The position numbers were made by a program, and so were the translations under genes. This document shows positions 33,254 through 42,091 of a stretch of 64,000 nucleotides of DNA, piece after piece. Each line of letters begins with the position of its first letter. The first letter of the stretch is position 1. The stretch lies in contig NZ_CP012917.1 in NCBI RefSeq assembly GCF_001315015.1, positions 127,001 through 191,000 on the forward strand, written 5' to 3'. The stretch comes from Azospirillum brasilense. GTDB taxonomy: Bacteria; Pseudomonadota; Alphaproteobacteria; Azospirillales; Azospirillaceae. The notes beneath the pieces were generated by a model. That model was given only the letters and a program-made list of their open reading frames with translations. It made no database searches and was not told the DNA's origin.

Positions 33254-35896
33254 TCAGGCCGCGGGCTTCAGCAATTCGCGCAGGATGTGCGGGGTGATCG
33301 GCTTGTGGACGAGGCGGAAGCCGGCGCCGCGGATTTCCGTGATGCGTTCGGGCGCCGTGTCGCCGGTCAGCACCACGGCGGGGATGCGCACGCCGCAGAC
33401 ACCGTGGATGTCGCGGATCGCCTCCACCCCTGTCCGCCCTTCGCGCAGGCGGTAATCGGCGATGATGAGGTCCGGCAGCCGGCCCAGCCCGTGCAGGATA
33501 TCCACCGCCTCCTCCGCCGACACGGCGGCCACCACCTCGTAACCCCACTGCTCCAACAACGTGCGCAGGCTAAGCAGCACGATGGCCTCGTCGTCGATGA
33601 CCACCACCAGCCCCTGTCCATCGTCGTTGGCCCGGTCCGGCCCGCTGCGGCGCAGGATGGCGCGGGCGCGCACGGAGGGAAGCTCCACCGAGAAGACGCT
33701 GCCCCGCCCGGGCCGTGAGCGCAGGACGACCGTGTGGCCGAGCAGTCCGGCCAGCCGCTTCACGATGGCGAGACCGAGACCCAGCCCCTTGGCGCGGTCG
33801 CGCTCCTGGTTGCCGATCTGGAAGAACTCCTCGAAGACCGCCTGCTGCAACTCCTCCGGCACACCGACGCCGCTGTCCGCCACCTCGATGCGCAGCGCGC
33901 CGTTGCCGCGCCGGCAACCGACCACGAGGCCGCCCCGCTCGGTGTAGCGCAGCGCGTTCTCGATCAGGTTGCGCAGGATGCGCTCCAGCAGCATCGGGTC
34001 GGTGCGCGCCCACAGCGAGGTCGGCACGACCCGCAGCCGCAGCCCCTGCCCTTCCGCCTGAGGACCGTATTCCGCGGCCAGCCGGTCGAGCAGCGGCCCC
34101 ACCGCGCATTCGGTGACGCTGGGCTCCACCGCCCCGGCGTCGAGCCGCGACACGTCGAGAAGACCGTCAAGCAGGAGCTTCAGCGCGTCCAGCGAGTGGC
34201 CCATGCTGGCCACCAGCTCATGGCCGGGATGGCCGTGCAGCTTGTCGCCCAGAACCTGCGCGAAGAAATAGAGCGATTGCACGGGCTGGCGCAGGTCGTG
34301 GCTGGCCGCCGCCAGGAACTGGGTCTTCGCCCGCTCCGCCTTCTCGGCGCGGGTCTTTTCCCGCCGGGCCTCGTCCGCCGCGGTCAGGGCGCGCTCCATC
34401 GCCTGCTCCGCCGCTTCCTTGGCGGCAAGCAGCGCCTCCGCCGCCGTCCGGCGGGCGGTGATGTCACGCACGATGCCGGTGAAGCGTACCTCGCCGTCGG
34501 CCTTCCATTCGGCAACGGACAGCTCCAGCGGAAACACCGACCCGTCCTTGCGCTGGCCCGTCACCTCGCGCCCGATGCCGATGATCCGCCGCTCCCCCGT
34601 GCGGTGGTAGCGCTCCAGATAGCCGTCATGGGCGCTGCGGTCGGGATCGGGCATCAGCATGCTGACGTTGCGGCCGATCACCTCCTCCGCGGCGTAGCCG
34701 AAGATGCGTTCGGCGGCGCGGTTGAAGCTGTGCAGGGTGCCGGCCCGGTCGATGACCACGATGGCGTCCACCGCCGTGTCGACGATGGCGCGGTAGCGGG
34801 CCTCCGCATGGGCCACGGATTCACTGGCGCCGACCAGCGCGGCGCTGGCCTCGGCCAGGACGCGGTGCAACTCGTCGATCTCGCGCACTGGCACGCCGCC
34901 GTCGTAGCGGATGGCGCGCCCCTCCATCAGGCTGCCGCCATGGGCGGCCAGTGCGCGGACGGGATGGGCGAGCCGCCGCGCGAAGATCCCCGCCGACGCC
35001 AGAGACACGGCCAGCAGAAACAGTCCCAACCCCAAGGCCAGCACCACCGTGCGGTTCAGGGGATTGAGCACGGCCTCGGTCGGCGTCGCGGCGACCAGGG
35101 TCCAGTCGGCGCGCTGCGAGCGGTGGAAGGCGCCGATGATCTCCACCCCGTCCAGCGTGGCGCCGCGGTAGTTGCCGGCCTCCGCGGTGCCGCGCGCCGC
35201 CAGGAACCAGTCGGGCACCGCCCGTCCCAGATACTCCGCATGCTCGCGCGAGCGGGCGGCGATCCGGTCCTGGCCGTCGATGATCGCGGCGATCAGGCCG
35301 GACCGGGTCTCAAAACCCTCCAGCAGATCGCTCCAGGTCCGCGGATCGACCACCGCCGACAGGACGTAGCGCAGGCTGCCGTCGCGCAGCACCGGCACCA
35401 TGACGGCGATCGTCGGGCGCACCGCCGCCGTCGCGGTGACCAGATCGGACACCGCCGGCTGGCGGGTCGCGGTCACCCGTTGCAGCGCGTCGCGCTGTGG
35501 CGCATCCGGCAGCGGGACGCCGAGCCGGACCGCCGTGTTGGCGATCTGCCGCCCCGACGGGTCGATCAGCGCGATGTTCGTCCAGGAGGGGTGCTGAGTC
35601 AGCGCCAGCGTCGCCCGCTCATAGAAACCGGCGGGATCGTTGGCCGCCAGAGCGTCCGTGCGGGCCAGCGCCCGCAGCGCCTCGATGGTCGCTTCCAACT
35701 CCCGGTCGACGATCAGGGCCAGCGCCTCCGCCGTGTCGGACATGTTGTTCTCGACGGCGTCCCGCTGCTGCTGCACCAGCCAGCCGATGAGCATGCCGCC
35801 GAGCAGGAGCATCGGCACCAGCGTCACGAGCACAAGCCTGAGCAGGTACCCGCGCAGAGTCATCGGTTGCTGACGGGACACCGTCTTCAGCGGCAT
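33254..35896 (-). CDS. Membrane hybrid histidine kinase (dCache-PAS-HisKA-HATPase-REC)
   Basis: 880 residues. TM1 at about 11-32 and TM2 at about 277-300 bracket a periplasmic double-Cache sensor (about 35-275). Next come a HAMP-like linker, a PAS domain (RYRAIVDTAVDAIVVIDRAG), a short coiled coil, HisKA with the phospho-His in LAAASHDLRQPVQSL, HATPase_c (ENALRYTERGG; GLGLGLAIVKRLAG) and a C-terminal receiver (VVIDDEAIVLL; the Asp in IIADYRL). It probably senses an extracellular small molecule such as an amino or organic acid. No separate output regulator is adjacent. Confidence 0.92.
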   Translation of the reverse strand: MPLKTVSRQQPMTLRGYLLRLVLVTLVPMLLLGGMLIGWLVQQQRDAVENNMSDTAEALALIVDRELEATIEALRALARTDALAANDPAGFYERATLALTQHPSWTNIALIDPSGRQIANTAVRLGVPLPDAPQRDALQRVTATRQPAVSDLVTATAAVRPTIAVMVPVLRDGSLRYVLSAVVDPRTWSDLLEGFETRSGLIAAIIDGQDRIAARSREHAEYLGRAVPDWFLAARGTAEAGNYRGATLDGVEIIGAFHRSQRADWTLVAATPTEAVLNPLNRTVVLALGLGLFLLAVSLASAGIFARRLAHPVRALAAHGGSLMEGRAIRYDGGVPVREIDELHRVLAEASAALVGASESVAHAEARYRAIVDTAVDAIVVIDRAGTLHSFNRAAERIFGYAAEEVIGRNVSMLMPDPDRSAHDGYLERYHRTGERRIIGIGREVTGQRKDGSVFPLELSVAEWKADGEVRFTGIVRDITARRTAAEALLAAKEAAEQAMERALTAADEARREKTRAEKAERAKTQFLAAASHDLRQPVQSLYFFAQVLGDKLHGHPGHELVASMGHSLDALKLLLDGLLDVSRLDAGAVEPSVTECAVGPLLDRLAAEYGPQAEGQGLRLRVVPTSLWARTDPMLLERILRNLIENALRYTERGGLVVGCRRGNGALRIEVADSGVGVPEELQQAVFEEFFQIGNQERDRAKGLGLGLAIVKRLAGLLGHTVVLRSRPGRGSVFSVELPSVRARAILRRSGPDRANDDGQGLVVVIDDEAIVLLSLRTLLEQWGYEVVAAVSAEEAVDILHGLGRLPDLIIADYRLREGRTGVEAIRDIHGVCGVRIPAVVLTGDTAPERITEIRGAGFRLVHKPITPHILRELLKPAA

Positions 35897-35998
35897 GGAT
35901 GGACAACCCGAAAGGTTCGCGGCGCGAACAGATTATCGCATCTTGCTCCGCCCTTTCGTGCTTCGCCACCGGAATCTTAAACGTTGGGATGAGACTGA

Positions 35999-36946
35999 TT
36001 ATATAGGCGTTACCCTGTCGGAATAATGAAGGGTCTGCCAAGCCTTCGCTCCACCTCCATGGCGCGTTCCACAGTCATTGGCATACTTGTCTTCTCTGAT
36101 TGAACTTTTCATACGCGGCCTCTTACTGAAAGATACGTGGTCATGTCCTTGACATACCGTGGTATGAGGATCATTGGCCGATCGATCCCTTATCAGGACC
36201 TTGGGAACGACCATCCTCATCTGAGGCAGAGGCTGTGCGGGAGCCAGGACCACTTGCGCATCGTCCGGCGTGACGGAGACCGGAGTGGAAACCGGTGCCG
36301 GGCGCGTCGTTACCGTCGGCGCCGCCAGGGCGACTGGAGGAGCGGCCAGGGCGGCGGCCTGCTGACGGCGGGCAGTTTCCGCCTCCTTCTTCTTCTGATG
36401 ACGGCGATGAGCAATCTCGCGGGCACGGAGCTGCTGTTCCTGGCGCAGGGCCATGGCCAGCCGGCGCAGAGCCGCCATCCCACCGGTCACCGATGCCTGA
36501 CCGGCGGCAGCCCGGAAATCGCCGACCGTGGGGAAGCGCCGGTAACCAGACCGGAAAGAGGACCAGACGCCACGGAAACCGGCGATCCACTCCTCGGCGG
36601 GCCAGCCGGCCATCTCGATAATATCGGCCTCCAGCACATCGGCGTCCGGAAGCTCCAGGCCGAAGCGCGCCGCCAGCTTCTCGATGCCGGTCAGCACATT
36701 CTCCACACCGATCGCCGGGCAGGCGCCCTCAAGGGCAGCCTCGACCCGCTCGGCCAGCGCCCCGATCTCCTCCGGCGCGCGATCCGCGATCTCGAAGCGC
36801 AGGTCGGCGCGCTCAAGCCGGGCGAGCGAGACGATCGCGCAGGGCAGAGAGGACGCCGGCGTTGCGGGCAGCCACGCCATGTCCGGCGTCTGCGGGGCGG
36901 CGCTGACGGAAAGGCTCACGGGAAAGCTCGGCAGGCTGACGGTCAT
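35999..36946 (-). CDS. Uncharacterised protein in the replication region
   Basis: About 315 residues from ATG 36946. The central part has an ordered region (EIGALAERVEAALEGACPAI; FPTVGDFRAAAGQASVTGG) followed by a strongly basic helix (about 165-200, with REIAHRRHQKKKEAETARRQ) and a low-complexity Ala/Pro tail. The C-terminal 60 residues read as a different, less GC-rich composition. It overlaps the upstream HTH gene by about 134 bases, far more than usual, so either start or stop may be misplaced. It is probably a replication or partition accessory DNA-binding protein, by context only. Confidence 0.5.
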   Translation of the reverse strand: MTVSLPSFPVSLSVSAAPQTPDMAWLPATPASSLPCAIVSLARLERADLRFEIADRAPEEIGALAERVEAALEGACPAIGVENVLTGIEKLAARFGLELPDADVLEADIIEMAGWPAEEWIAGFRGVWSSFRSGYRRFPTVGDFRAAAGQASVTGGMAALRRLAMALRQEQQLRAREIAHRRHQKKKEAETARRQQAAALAAPPVALAAPTVTTRPAPVSTPVSVTPDDAQVVLAPAQPLPQMRMVVPKVLIRDRSANDPHTTVCQGHDHVSFSKRPRMKSSIREDKYANDCGTRHGGGAKAWQTLHYSDRVTPI

Positions 36947-37655
36947 TCTGGTCGCTCCGGTTGGAGGGGCGGCGGGAGGCGGTTGCAAAGGGGACGACGG
37001 TGCCTTCGGGTGTTTCGCCGGCTGGTGCCGCGGCGGGGGCGATCAGTTCGCGGGCCACCCATTTGCGCCAGGCGCCGGACGGGTCGGTCGGGCTGTAGCC
37101 GTTGCGGACGTTGGCCTTGCGGCACCAGGACACGAACTTGCGGGTCACCGTGGCGGGATCGACCTCCGGCCGGGTCTCCGCGGCCCAGGCCAGATCCGCG
37201 GCGTCCGGCTGCCAATCTTCGGCAAGGGCGTCTCGGGTCTTGATGCCCGGAGACCCAACCGATCCCCCCGCCCGGAAGGAGGAGGAGTTTTGAGAATCAG
37301 GATTCAGGGGATTCCCAGTCCTTAGGAGTCCGTCAGCCGGCTGACCGGTGGTGTCAACGGGCCGACCGGAAGAGTCGGTGTCCTGGGCGCCCACCAGCGC
37401 ATAGACCATCCCGCGGAAGCCGCGTTCACGGCGGGCTTCCACCAAGGACAGGTCCGGCGCCTGCAGCTTCGTCAGCACGGCGGACAGCCAGGGACGGCTC
37501 TTGCCGAGTTCGGCCGCCAGCTCGTCCTGGACCAGACCGGCGCAGACGCCGGCGGCGTCCGCCCGCGCGTAGAGGCCGGAGAGCACCGCGATTTCCGCAG
37601 CTCCGACGCCGGGCGCAGCAATCCATCGCCGGTACAAGGTCGTGTACGGGGTCAT
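36813..37655 (-). CDS. HTH / DnaT-like replication-associated protein
   Basis: 280 residues from ATG 37655 (GGGAAG upstream). The N-terminus is a winged-helix-type module (TPYTTLYRRWIAAPGVGAAE; LVQDELAAELGKSRPWLSAV). The segment at about 150-205 (WQPDAADLAWAAETRPEVDP then VTRKFVSWCRKANVRNGY, then GAWRKWVARE) resembles the DnaT-like primosomal domain found in plasmid and phage replication proteins. It is divergent from the origin iterons and RepA, so a primosome-loading role is likely. The last 50 residues overlap the next gene. Confidence 0.6.
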   Translation of the reverse strand: MTPYTTLYRRWIAAPGVGAAEIAVLSGLYARADAAGVCAGLVQDELAAELGKSRPWLSAVLTKLQAPDLSLVEARRERGFRGMVYALVGAQDTDSSGRPVDTTGQPADGLLRTGNPLNPDSQNSSSFRAGGSVGSPGIKTRDALAEDWQPDAADLAWAAETRPEVDPATVTRKFVSWCRKANVRNGYSPTDPSGAWRKWVARELIAPAAAPAGETPEGTVVPFATASRRPSNRSDQNDRQPAELSREPFRQRRPADAGHGVAARNAGVLSALRDRLARPA

Positions 37656-38160
37656 TGTCTTCCCATGATCCAGCGCTTCAATCCCGGCGGAAGACAAAGC
37701 GGGAGCGTCAGTGGAATCCGCGATTCCACTTGGTTTTCCGGACCTACCCTGGCATCATGAAGTCGCCAAACCGCTGATGCGGGGTCCGGTTCTCCCGGTC
37801 TTCCATCGGTTTTCGACACTTCGGTGTGCACGAGGGCACAGGTCGCCAAACCTGTGCCCTTTGTGTTTCCGGAGGTCGCGTCCTCCGCTACGTCATCGTC
37901 GCCTCCTTCGGCGTGTCGCGGCTGTTCGGAGCCGCCAGCTGAAAATTCTGGCCCAAAACCCTGGCCCAAAACTCTGGTCCAAAAGCTATCGGTTCGGGCT
38001 TTGGTGAGCCCGTTACGCAAGATGTTGTCGTGGCCCCAACAGGCTGTCCACGATTCAAATGCGTGCGTCGGAATCGCTCCGGTTGCGCCGAGGCGGGGTG
38101 GTGGAGTCAGTGGAATCAAGGCGTTGAGCCCCCTGGAGGGGTGGCGGACCACGTCTGGGT
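37656..38160. other. Origin-proximal intergenic region with 13-bp tandem repeat
   Basis: No supported gene. Three contiguous 13-bp units lie at 37948-37986: CTGGCCCAAAACC, CTGGCCCAAAACT and CTGGTCCAAAAGC. Another possible inverted structure (GGTTCGGGCTTTGGTGAGCCC) follows. Together with the iterons downstream this region may hold binding sites for replication or copy-control proteins. Confidence 0.55.
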
Positions 38161-38605
38161 GTCGCCGTTCTGCCGAGAAACCGGGCGGAAAACGTCGCCG
38201 TTCTGCCGAAAGATTCCGGCGCACGGAGGGAAGCGGCGGAGCGTCGGAGTCCGCCGGATGTCGCCGTTCTGCCGAATAATCTGGGCTGTGGCCCCCCGGT
38301 GACTCCGGGAATCGGTCGGGAATCGGACTCCGACTCGCGCAACCGAGTGTCGCCGTTCTGCCAATGTGCTCCCTCCGCGAGGCCCTTTGGACCCTCGGGA
38401 TTCTGGAAAGAGTCAGGGAATCCAAGTCTTTCAGCGCCATTTCGCGGCTTGTCGGGAGTCTGGACCGTCAGAACGCGGACGCTTTCGGCCGGGAAACCCT
38501 CCAGCGGGGCACAGCGTCCGGGGGAACTGGCAGAACGGCGACATTCGTCCGCAGGGTCACAGCGTCGTTTCCGGCCAGTGAGGAATCTTTCGGCAGAATG
38601 GCGAC
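38161..38605 (+). other. oriV: Replication origin with six iterons
   Basis: The 15-base sequence GTCGCCGTTCTGCCG is found at 38161-38175, 38194-38208 and 38260-38274, and with a final base change at 38349-38363. The inverted form GGCAGAACGGCGAC is at 38529-38542, and CGGCAGAATGGCGAC (one change) at 38591-38605. The first two copies are 33 bp apart, three helical turns. Direct and inverted iterons immediately upstream of the initiator gene are the mark of an iteron-controlled plasmid origin. The inverted pair next to the gene probably serves as the initiator's autoregulatory operator. Confidence 0.9.
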
Positions 38606-38690
38606 GTTTGCGCCTGCGTTGTGGAACATGCGGGGCGTATCGGGAATCAATACCGTAACCGCCAGCGGCGCGGCCGGGGAGATTGGGTGC

Positions 38691-39653
38691 ATGGACGACC
38701 ACAAAACCGACCAGGAGAACGCCGAACTGCTGGACCGCCCGGTCCAGCTGGCGCTGCGGCTGGATTCGCCGCTGCGCGGCGACGTGAACAACGACCGGGC
38801 CCTGATGGCCTATTCGCTGTTCGGCCTGTCGAAGGACAAGGTGGAAAGCCTTCCCACCTACGACGACGGCAAGGTGAAGATCGAGGTGCGCGCCCCGCGC
38901 GACGTCGGCGTTGCGACGATCTGGGATAAGTCGGTGCTGATCTACGCCGTCTCGCTGCTGCGCGAGAAGATGGCCGAGGGCAAGATGGGCCCGGAGGTCG
39001 GCAAGCTGCACTTCACCACCAGCGACCTCCAGCGTATCGTCGGCAAGACCGCCGGGGGCAGCGCCTACGACAAGATCGAAGGGGCGCTGGAGCGGCTGCA
39101 GGGCACCCAGATCAAGACCAACCTGGAGGCCGGCGGCGAGGGCGAGAGCGGCGCCTTCTCCTGGATCTCCGACTACAAGCTGCTCTACCGCCGCGGCAAG
39201 AAGGACGGCGAGCGGCAGGTGCGCGGCCTCACCCTGGTCCTGTCGAACTGGGTGGTGCGGGCGGCGCTGGGCAACAACCTGCTGACCTATTCGGAAGACT
39301 ACTTTGCGCTGAAGCCCATCGAGAAGCGGCTCTACGAGATCGCCCGGGCCCATCTGGGCCACGGCACCGCCTTCTGGATGGCGCTGGAGCCGCTGCGCAA
39401 GCGGGTCGGCTCCGACAACGACCTGCGCAAGTTCAAGAACGCGCTCGGCCCCGTGCTTCAGGCCGACCGCATCCCCGGCTACGGCGTGCGCATCGTCGAG
39501 GCTGCGGAGTACAAGGAGCTGATGACGGGGCGCGGCGCCTCGATCGCCCGCGTGCTGAACGCCGACCTGCCGGTGATCTTCTGGCGCAAGGACGCCGGCG
39601 AGCCGGAGAGCTGGATCGACATTCCCAGGGTCGAGTTCGACGAGGTGGTCTGA
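38691..39653 (+). CDS. repA: Replication initiator protein (RepA, RPA type)
   Basis: 320 residues starting at ATG 38691. The sequence (LALRLDSPLRGDVNNDRALM; YSLFGLSKDKVESLPTYDDG; IWDKSVLIYAVSLLREKM) fits the RPA/RepA_C initiator family of alphaproteobacterial plasmids. A winged-helix-like region (GGSAYDKIEGALERLQGTQI) and a second one with LKPIEKRLYEIARAHLGH would bind the iterons upstream. It controls initiation and copy number of this replicon. It is convergent with the LysR gene, whose stop lies 15 bases away. Confidence 0.88.
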   Translation: MDDHKTDQENAELLDRPVQLALRLDSPLRGDVNNDRALMAYSLFGLSKDKVESLPTYDDGKVKIEVRAPRDVGVATIWDKSVLIYAVSLLREKMAEGKMGPEVGKLHFTTSDLQRIVGKTAGGSAYDKIEGALERLQGTQIKTNLEAGGEGESGAFSWISDYKLLYRRGKKDGERQVRGLTLVLSNWVVRAALGNNLLTYSEDYFALKPIEKRLYEIARAHLGHGTAFWMALEPLRKRVGSDNDLRKFKNALGPVLQADRIPGYGVRIVEAAEYKELMTGRGASIARVLNADLPVIFWRKDAGEPESWIDIPRVEFDEVV

Positions 39654-39668
39654 CCGCCCTCCCCTGCC

Positions 39669-40550
39669 CTATTCGTTCAGCAAAAGATCGCGAAAGGTCC
39701 GGGCGGCGTGGCTCAACCCACGCTCGCGGTGGCGCAGCAGGCGGAAGGGGCGCTCGGGCAGCGGGAAGGGCACGCGGTGCAGATGCCCGGCCGCCAGCGC
39801 GCCGCGCGCCACCAGATCCGACAGGGCGGTGGCCCCCGCCCCGGCCATGACCGCCGACAGCACCGCCTCGTTCGAGGGCAGCTCCAGCGTCACCGGCAAA
39901 TCCTCGGGCGCCCTCCCCTGCCCGCGCAGCGCCTCCTCGAACTCGGAACGGGTGCCTGACCCGGCTTCGCGCAGGACCCAGGGGGAGTGGTGCAGCTCCG
40001 CCGCCGGCAGGTCGCTCCGTCCGCGCCAGGGGTGACCGTCCCCCACCAGCAGCAGCAGACGGTCGCCGGGCAGAAGGTCCTGATCGAGCAGCGGGTCAGC
40101 CACCTCCCCTTCCACCAGACCCAGATCGGCGGCGCCGTCCAGCACGGCCTTGGCGACCTGGGCGGTGTTGGCGGCCTTCACCGCGACGTCGACGTCCGGA
40201 TAGCGCCGGTGGAACGCCACGAGCCGTTCGGGCAGCCAGTAGCCGGTGATGGTCTGGCTGGCGTGGATGGCGATGCGCCCGCGCTTCAGCGCCGACAGGT
40301 CGGCCAGCATGCGCTCCGCCGCCTCGGCGCGGGCGAGCACCGCGACGGCCTCGTTCAGGAACAGGCGTCCGGCCTCCGTCAACTCGATGCGTCGGCCCAC
40401 CCGGTCGAACAGGCGGACGGCGTGCCGCGCCTCCAGGCTGGAGACGGCGGCGCTGACCGCGGACTGCGTCAGATTCAGGGCGGCAGCCGCCCGCGTCACA
40501 TGCTGCTGCGCCGCGACCGCCACGAAGATGCGGAGCTGTTCGAGAGTCAT
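39669..40550 (-). CDS. LysR-family regulator, divergent from yeiH
   Basis: 293 residues from the ATG at 40550 (GGGGGA upstream); an in-frame extension upstream runs through the neighbouring promoter and is rejected. The winged helix is MTLEQLRIFVAVAAQQHVTR, then LNLTQSAVSAAVSSLEARH; the effector domain begins around residue 90 (GRIAIHASQTITGYWLP). This resembles CysB/Cbl-like and YeiE-type LysR proteins that regulate yeiH-type exporters. The palindromic site between the two genes supports it. Confidence 0.88.
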   Translation of the reverse strand: MTLEQLRIFVAVAAQQHVTRAAAALNLTQSAVSAAVSSLEARHAVRLFDRVGRRIELTEAGRLFLNEAVAVLARAEAAERMLADLSALKRGRIAIHASQTITGYWLPERLVAFHRRYPDVDVAVKAANTAQVAKAVLDGAADLGLVEGEVADPLLDQDLLPGDRLLLLVGDGHPWRGRSDLPAAELHHSPWVLREAGSGTRSEFEEALRGQGRAPEDLPVTLELPSNEAVLSAVMAGAGATALSDLVARGALAAGHLHRVPFPLPERPFRLLRHRERGLSHAARTFRDLLLNE

Positions 40551-40572
40551 CTGGTCCCCCTGCCCCTTCGAA

Positions 40573-40607
40573 CGTTCGGTTTTGCCGAACGATTCGTCCA
40601 CTATAAT
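40573..40607 (+). promoter_or_regulatory. LysR operator and yeiH promoter
   Basis: CGTTCGG (40573-40579) and CCGAACG (40585-40591) form an inverted repeat with a LysR-type T-N11-A core. A perfect -10 box TATAAT lies at 40602-40607 on the plus strand, so the operator covers the -35 region (GTTTTG, 40579-40584, 17-base spacer) of the yeiH promoter. Confidence 0.7.
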
Positions 40608-40665
40608 CCGTTGGAACGAACGGTCCAGAGGGCGCAGCTTCCCGGCATCGGAATTCGAGGACGCC

Positions 40666-41709
40666 ATGCCGAACGAACTGCTTCCATCGCTCCACCGGAC
40701 CCTGGGCGCCCTGCTGCCGGGGATTCTGCTCTGCTCCGGCGTGAGCGGCGCGGCGCTGGCCCTGCAAAGCCTGGAAGTGCGGGTTTTCGGGCAGGCTTGG
40801 CTGGAGGCGCTGGTCCTGGCAATCCTGCTCGGGGTGGCCCTGCGCAGCGTCTGGGCGCCGGGACGGCGCTGGAAGGCGGGGACGGACTTCAGCGCCAAGA
40901 CGCTGCTGGAGGTCGCGGTGATGCTGCTGGGCGCCTCCATCGACCCGGAAACGATCCTGGGTGCCGGACCGGGCTTGGTGGCGGGGATCGCCGGGGTGGT
41001 CGCCCTGGCCCTGGCGGTCAGCTACGGCATCGGGCGCCTGCTGGGATTGCCGCCGCGCATGGCGGTGCTGGTTGCCTGCGGCAACTCGATCTGCGGCAAC
41101 TCGGCCATCGCGGCGACGGCGCCGGTGATCGGCGCGCACGGCGACGACGTGGCTGCGGCCATCGCCTTCACGGCGGTGCTCGGCGTTCTGGTGGTGCTGG
41201 GTCTGCCGTTGTTGGTGCCGCTGCTCGGCCTCACCCCCATGCAATACGGCGTGTTCGCCGGGCTGACCGTCTACGCGGTGCCGCAGATCCTGGCGGCGAC
41301 GGCGCCGGTCGGCGCCCTGAGCGTCCAGGTCGGGACTTTGGTGAAGCTGCTGCGCGTGCTGATGCTGGGGCCGGTGGTGGTGGCGCTGGCCCTGATGGCG
41401 AAGCCGGAAGGGGGAGAAAAAGGCGCGACGGCCGGCGTGCCGCTGCGCCGGCTGGTGCCCTGGTTCATCCTCGGCTTCCTGGCGCTGGCCGGGCTGCGGG
41501 CGGCGGGGCTGATCCCGCACGCCGCCCTGGCAGCCAGCCAGACCGCGGCGGGCGTCTTGACGGTGCTGTCGATGGCCGCGCTGGGGCTCGGGGTGGATGT
41601 GCGGATGCTGTCGCGGGCGGGTCTGCGCGTCACCGCGGCGGTGGTGCTGTCGCTGGCGGCGCTCGGCGTCATCGGGCTGGGGCTGATCCGGCTGCTGGGA
41701 ATCATGTGA
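40666..41709 (+). CDS. yeiH: YeiH/UPF0324-family putative exporter
   Basis: 347 residues with about ten membrane helices. The family hallmarks are ALRSVW-type helix boundaries, LLEVAVMLLGASI and the conserved ACGNSICGNSAIAA loop, then GLTVYAVPQILAA. Members are predicted sulfate or organic-anion exporters (for example SuyZ/TauZ-like roles are assigned to related families). It is divergent from its LysR regulator. Export of sulfite or sulfate from the sulfonate pathway 8 kb away is an attractive idea but unproven. Confidence 0.82.
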   Translation: MPNELLPSLHRTLGALLPGILLCSGVSGAALALQSLEVRVFGQAWLEALVLAILLGVALRSVWAPGRRWKAGTDFSAKTLLEVAVMLLGASIDPETILGAGPGLVAGIAGVVALALAVSYGIGRLLGLPPRMAVLVACGNSICGNSAIAATAPVIGAHGDDVAAAIAFTAVLGVLVVLGLPLLVPLLGLTPMQYGVFAGLTVYAVPQILAATAPVGALSVQVGTLVKLLRVLMLGPVVVALALMAKPEGGEKGATAGVPLRRLVPWFILGFLALAGLRAAGLIPHAALAASQTAAGVLTVLSMAALGLGVDVRMLSRAGLRVTAAVVLSLAALGVIGLGLIRLLGIM

Positions 41710-41932
41710 GCGTGGATGGCGGCGTATTGGGGCGGCAGCGCTTGCAGGGGCGGAAGCCCGCCGCCTCCGCCGCCGCGGCGTCGGGGTGGAACGCGACGTT
41801 TTCCCGCTTGGCCCGTCGCGATGGACAGGACGGCCGGCAATAGACGCCGGTGGTGCGCACCGCGTAGACGAAGCGCCCGTCACCGTCCCGGTCCCGGCGC
41901 GCCACCGCGCTCCACATCGCGTCCTCGTCCAT
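41702..41932 (-). CDS. Stand-alone Ada metal-binding domain protein
   Basis: 76 residues from ATG 41932 with GGGAGGG upstream. It consists only of the Ada N-terminal zinc domain: AVARRDRDGDGRFVYAVRTT, then the zinc/methyl-acceptor Cys set in GVYCRPSCPSR and FRPCKRCRP (four Cys: C-x3-C and C-x2-C). In Ada the first Cys takes a methyl group from DNA phosphotriesters. The usual AraC-type and methyltransferase domains are missing, so this is either a truncated Ada or a dedicated sensor. Its stop overlaps the end of the convergent yeiH gene by eight bases. Confidence 0.75.
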   Translation of the reverse strand: MDEDAMWSAVARRDRDGDGRFVYAVRTTGVYCRPSCPSRRAKRENVAFHPDAAAAEAAGFRPCKRCRPNTPPSTLT

Positions 41933-42091
41933 GATGCCCTCCCGATCCTGCTTCCGTGATCGTCGCGGATGCCGCGAAGCCGGGCCACCCGTTTCCTGCG
42001 CCACGCAAAAAGACGGTTGGCAAAAAAGACGGCCGGCAAAGGTCTGCCGGCCGCGAGGTTCGGGGAGGGAGGGATGCGAAGCGGGCGAGCC

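Noticed and set aside
33734..35980. A 748-codon plus-strand open frame
   Set aside because: It is a shadow of the Cache-PAS hybrid kinase and shows only low-complexity Arg/Gln-rich sequence.
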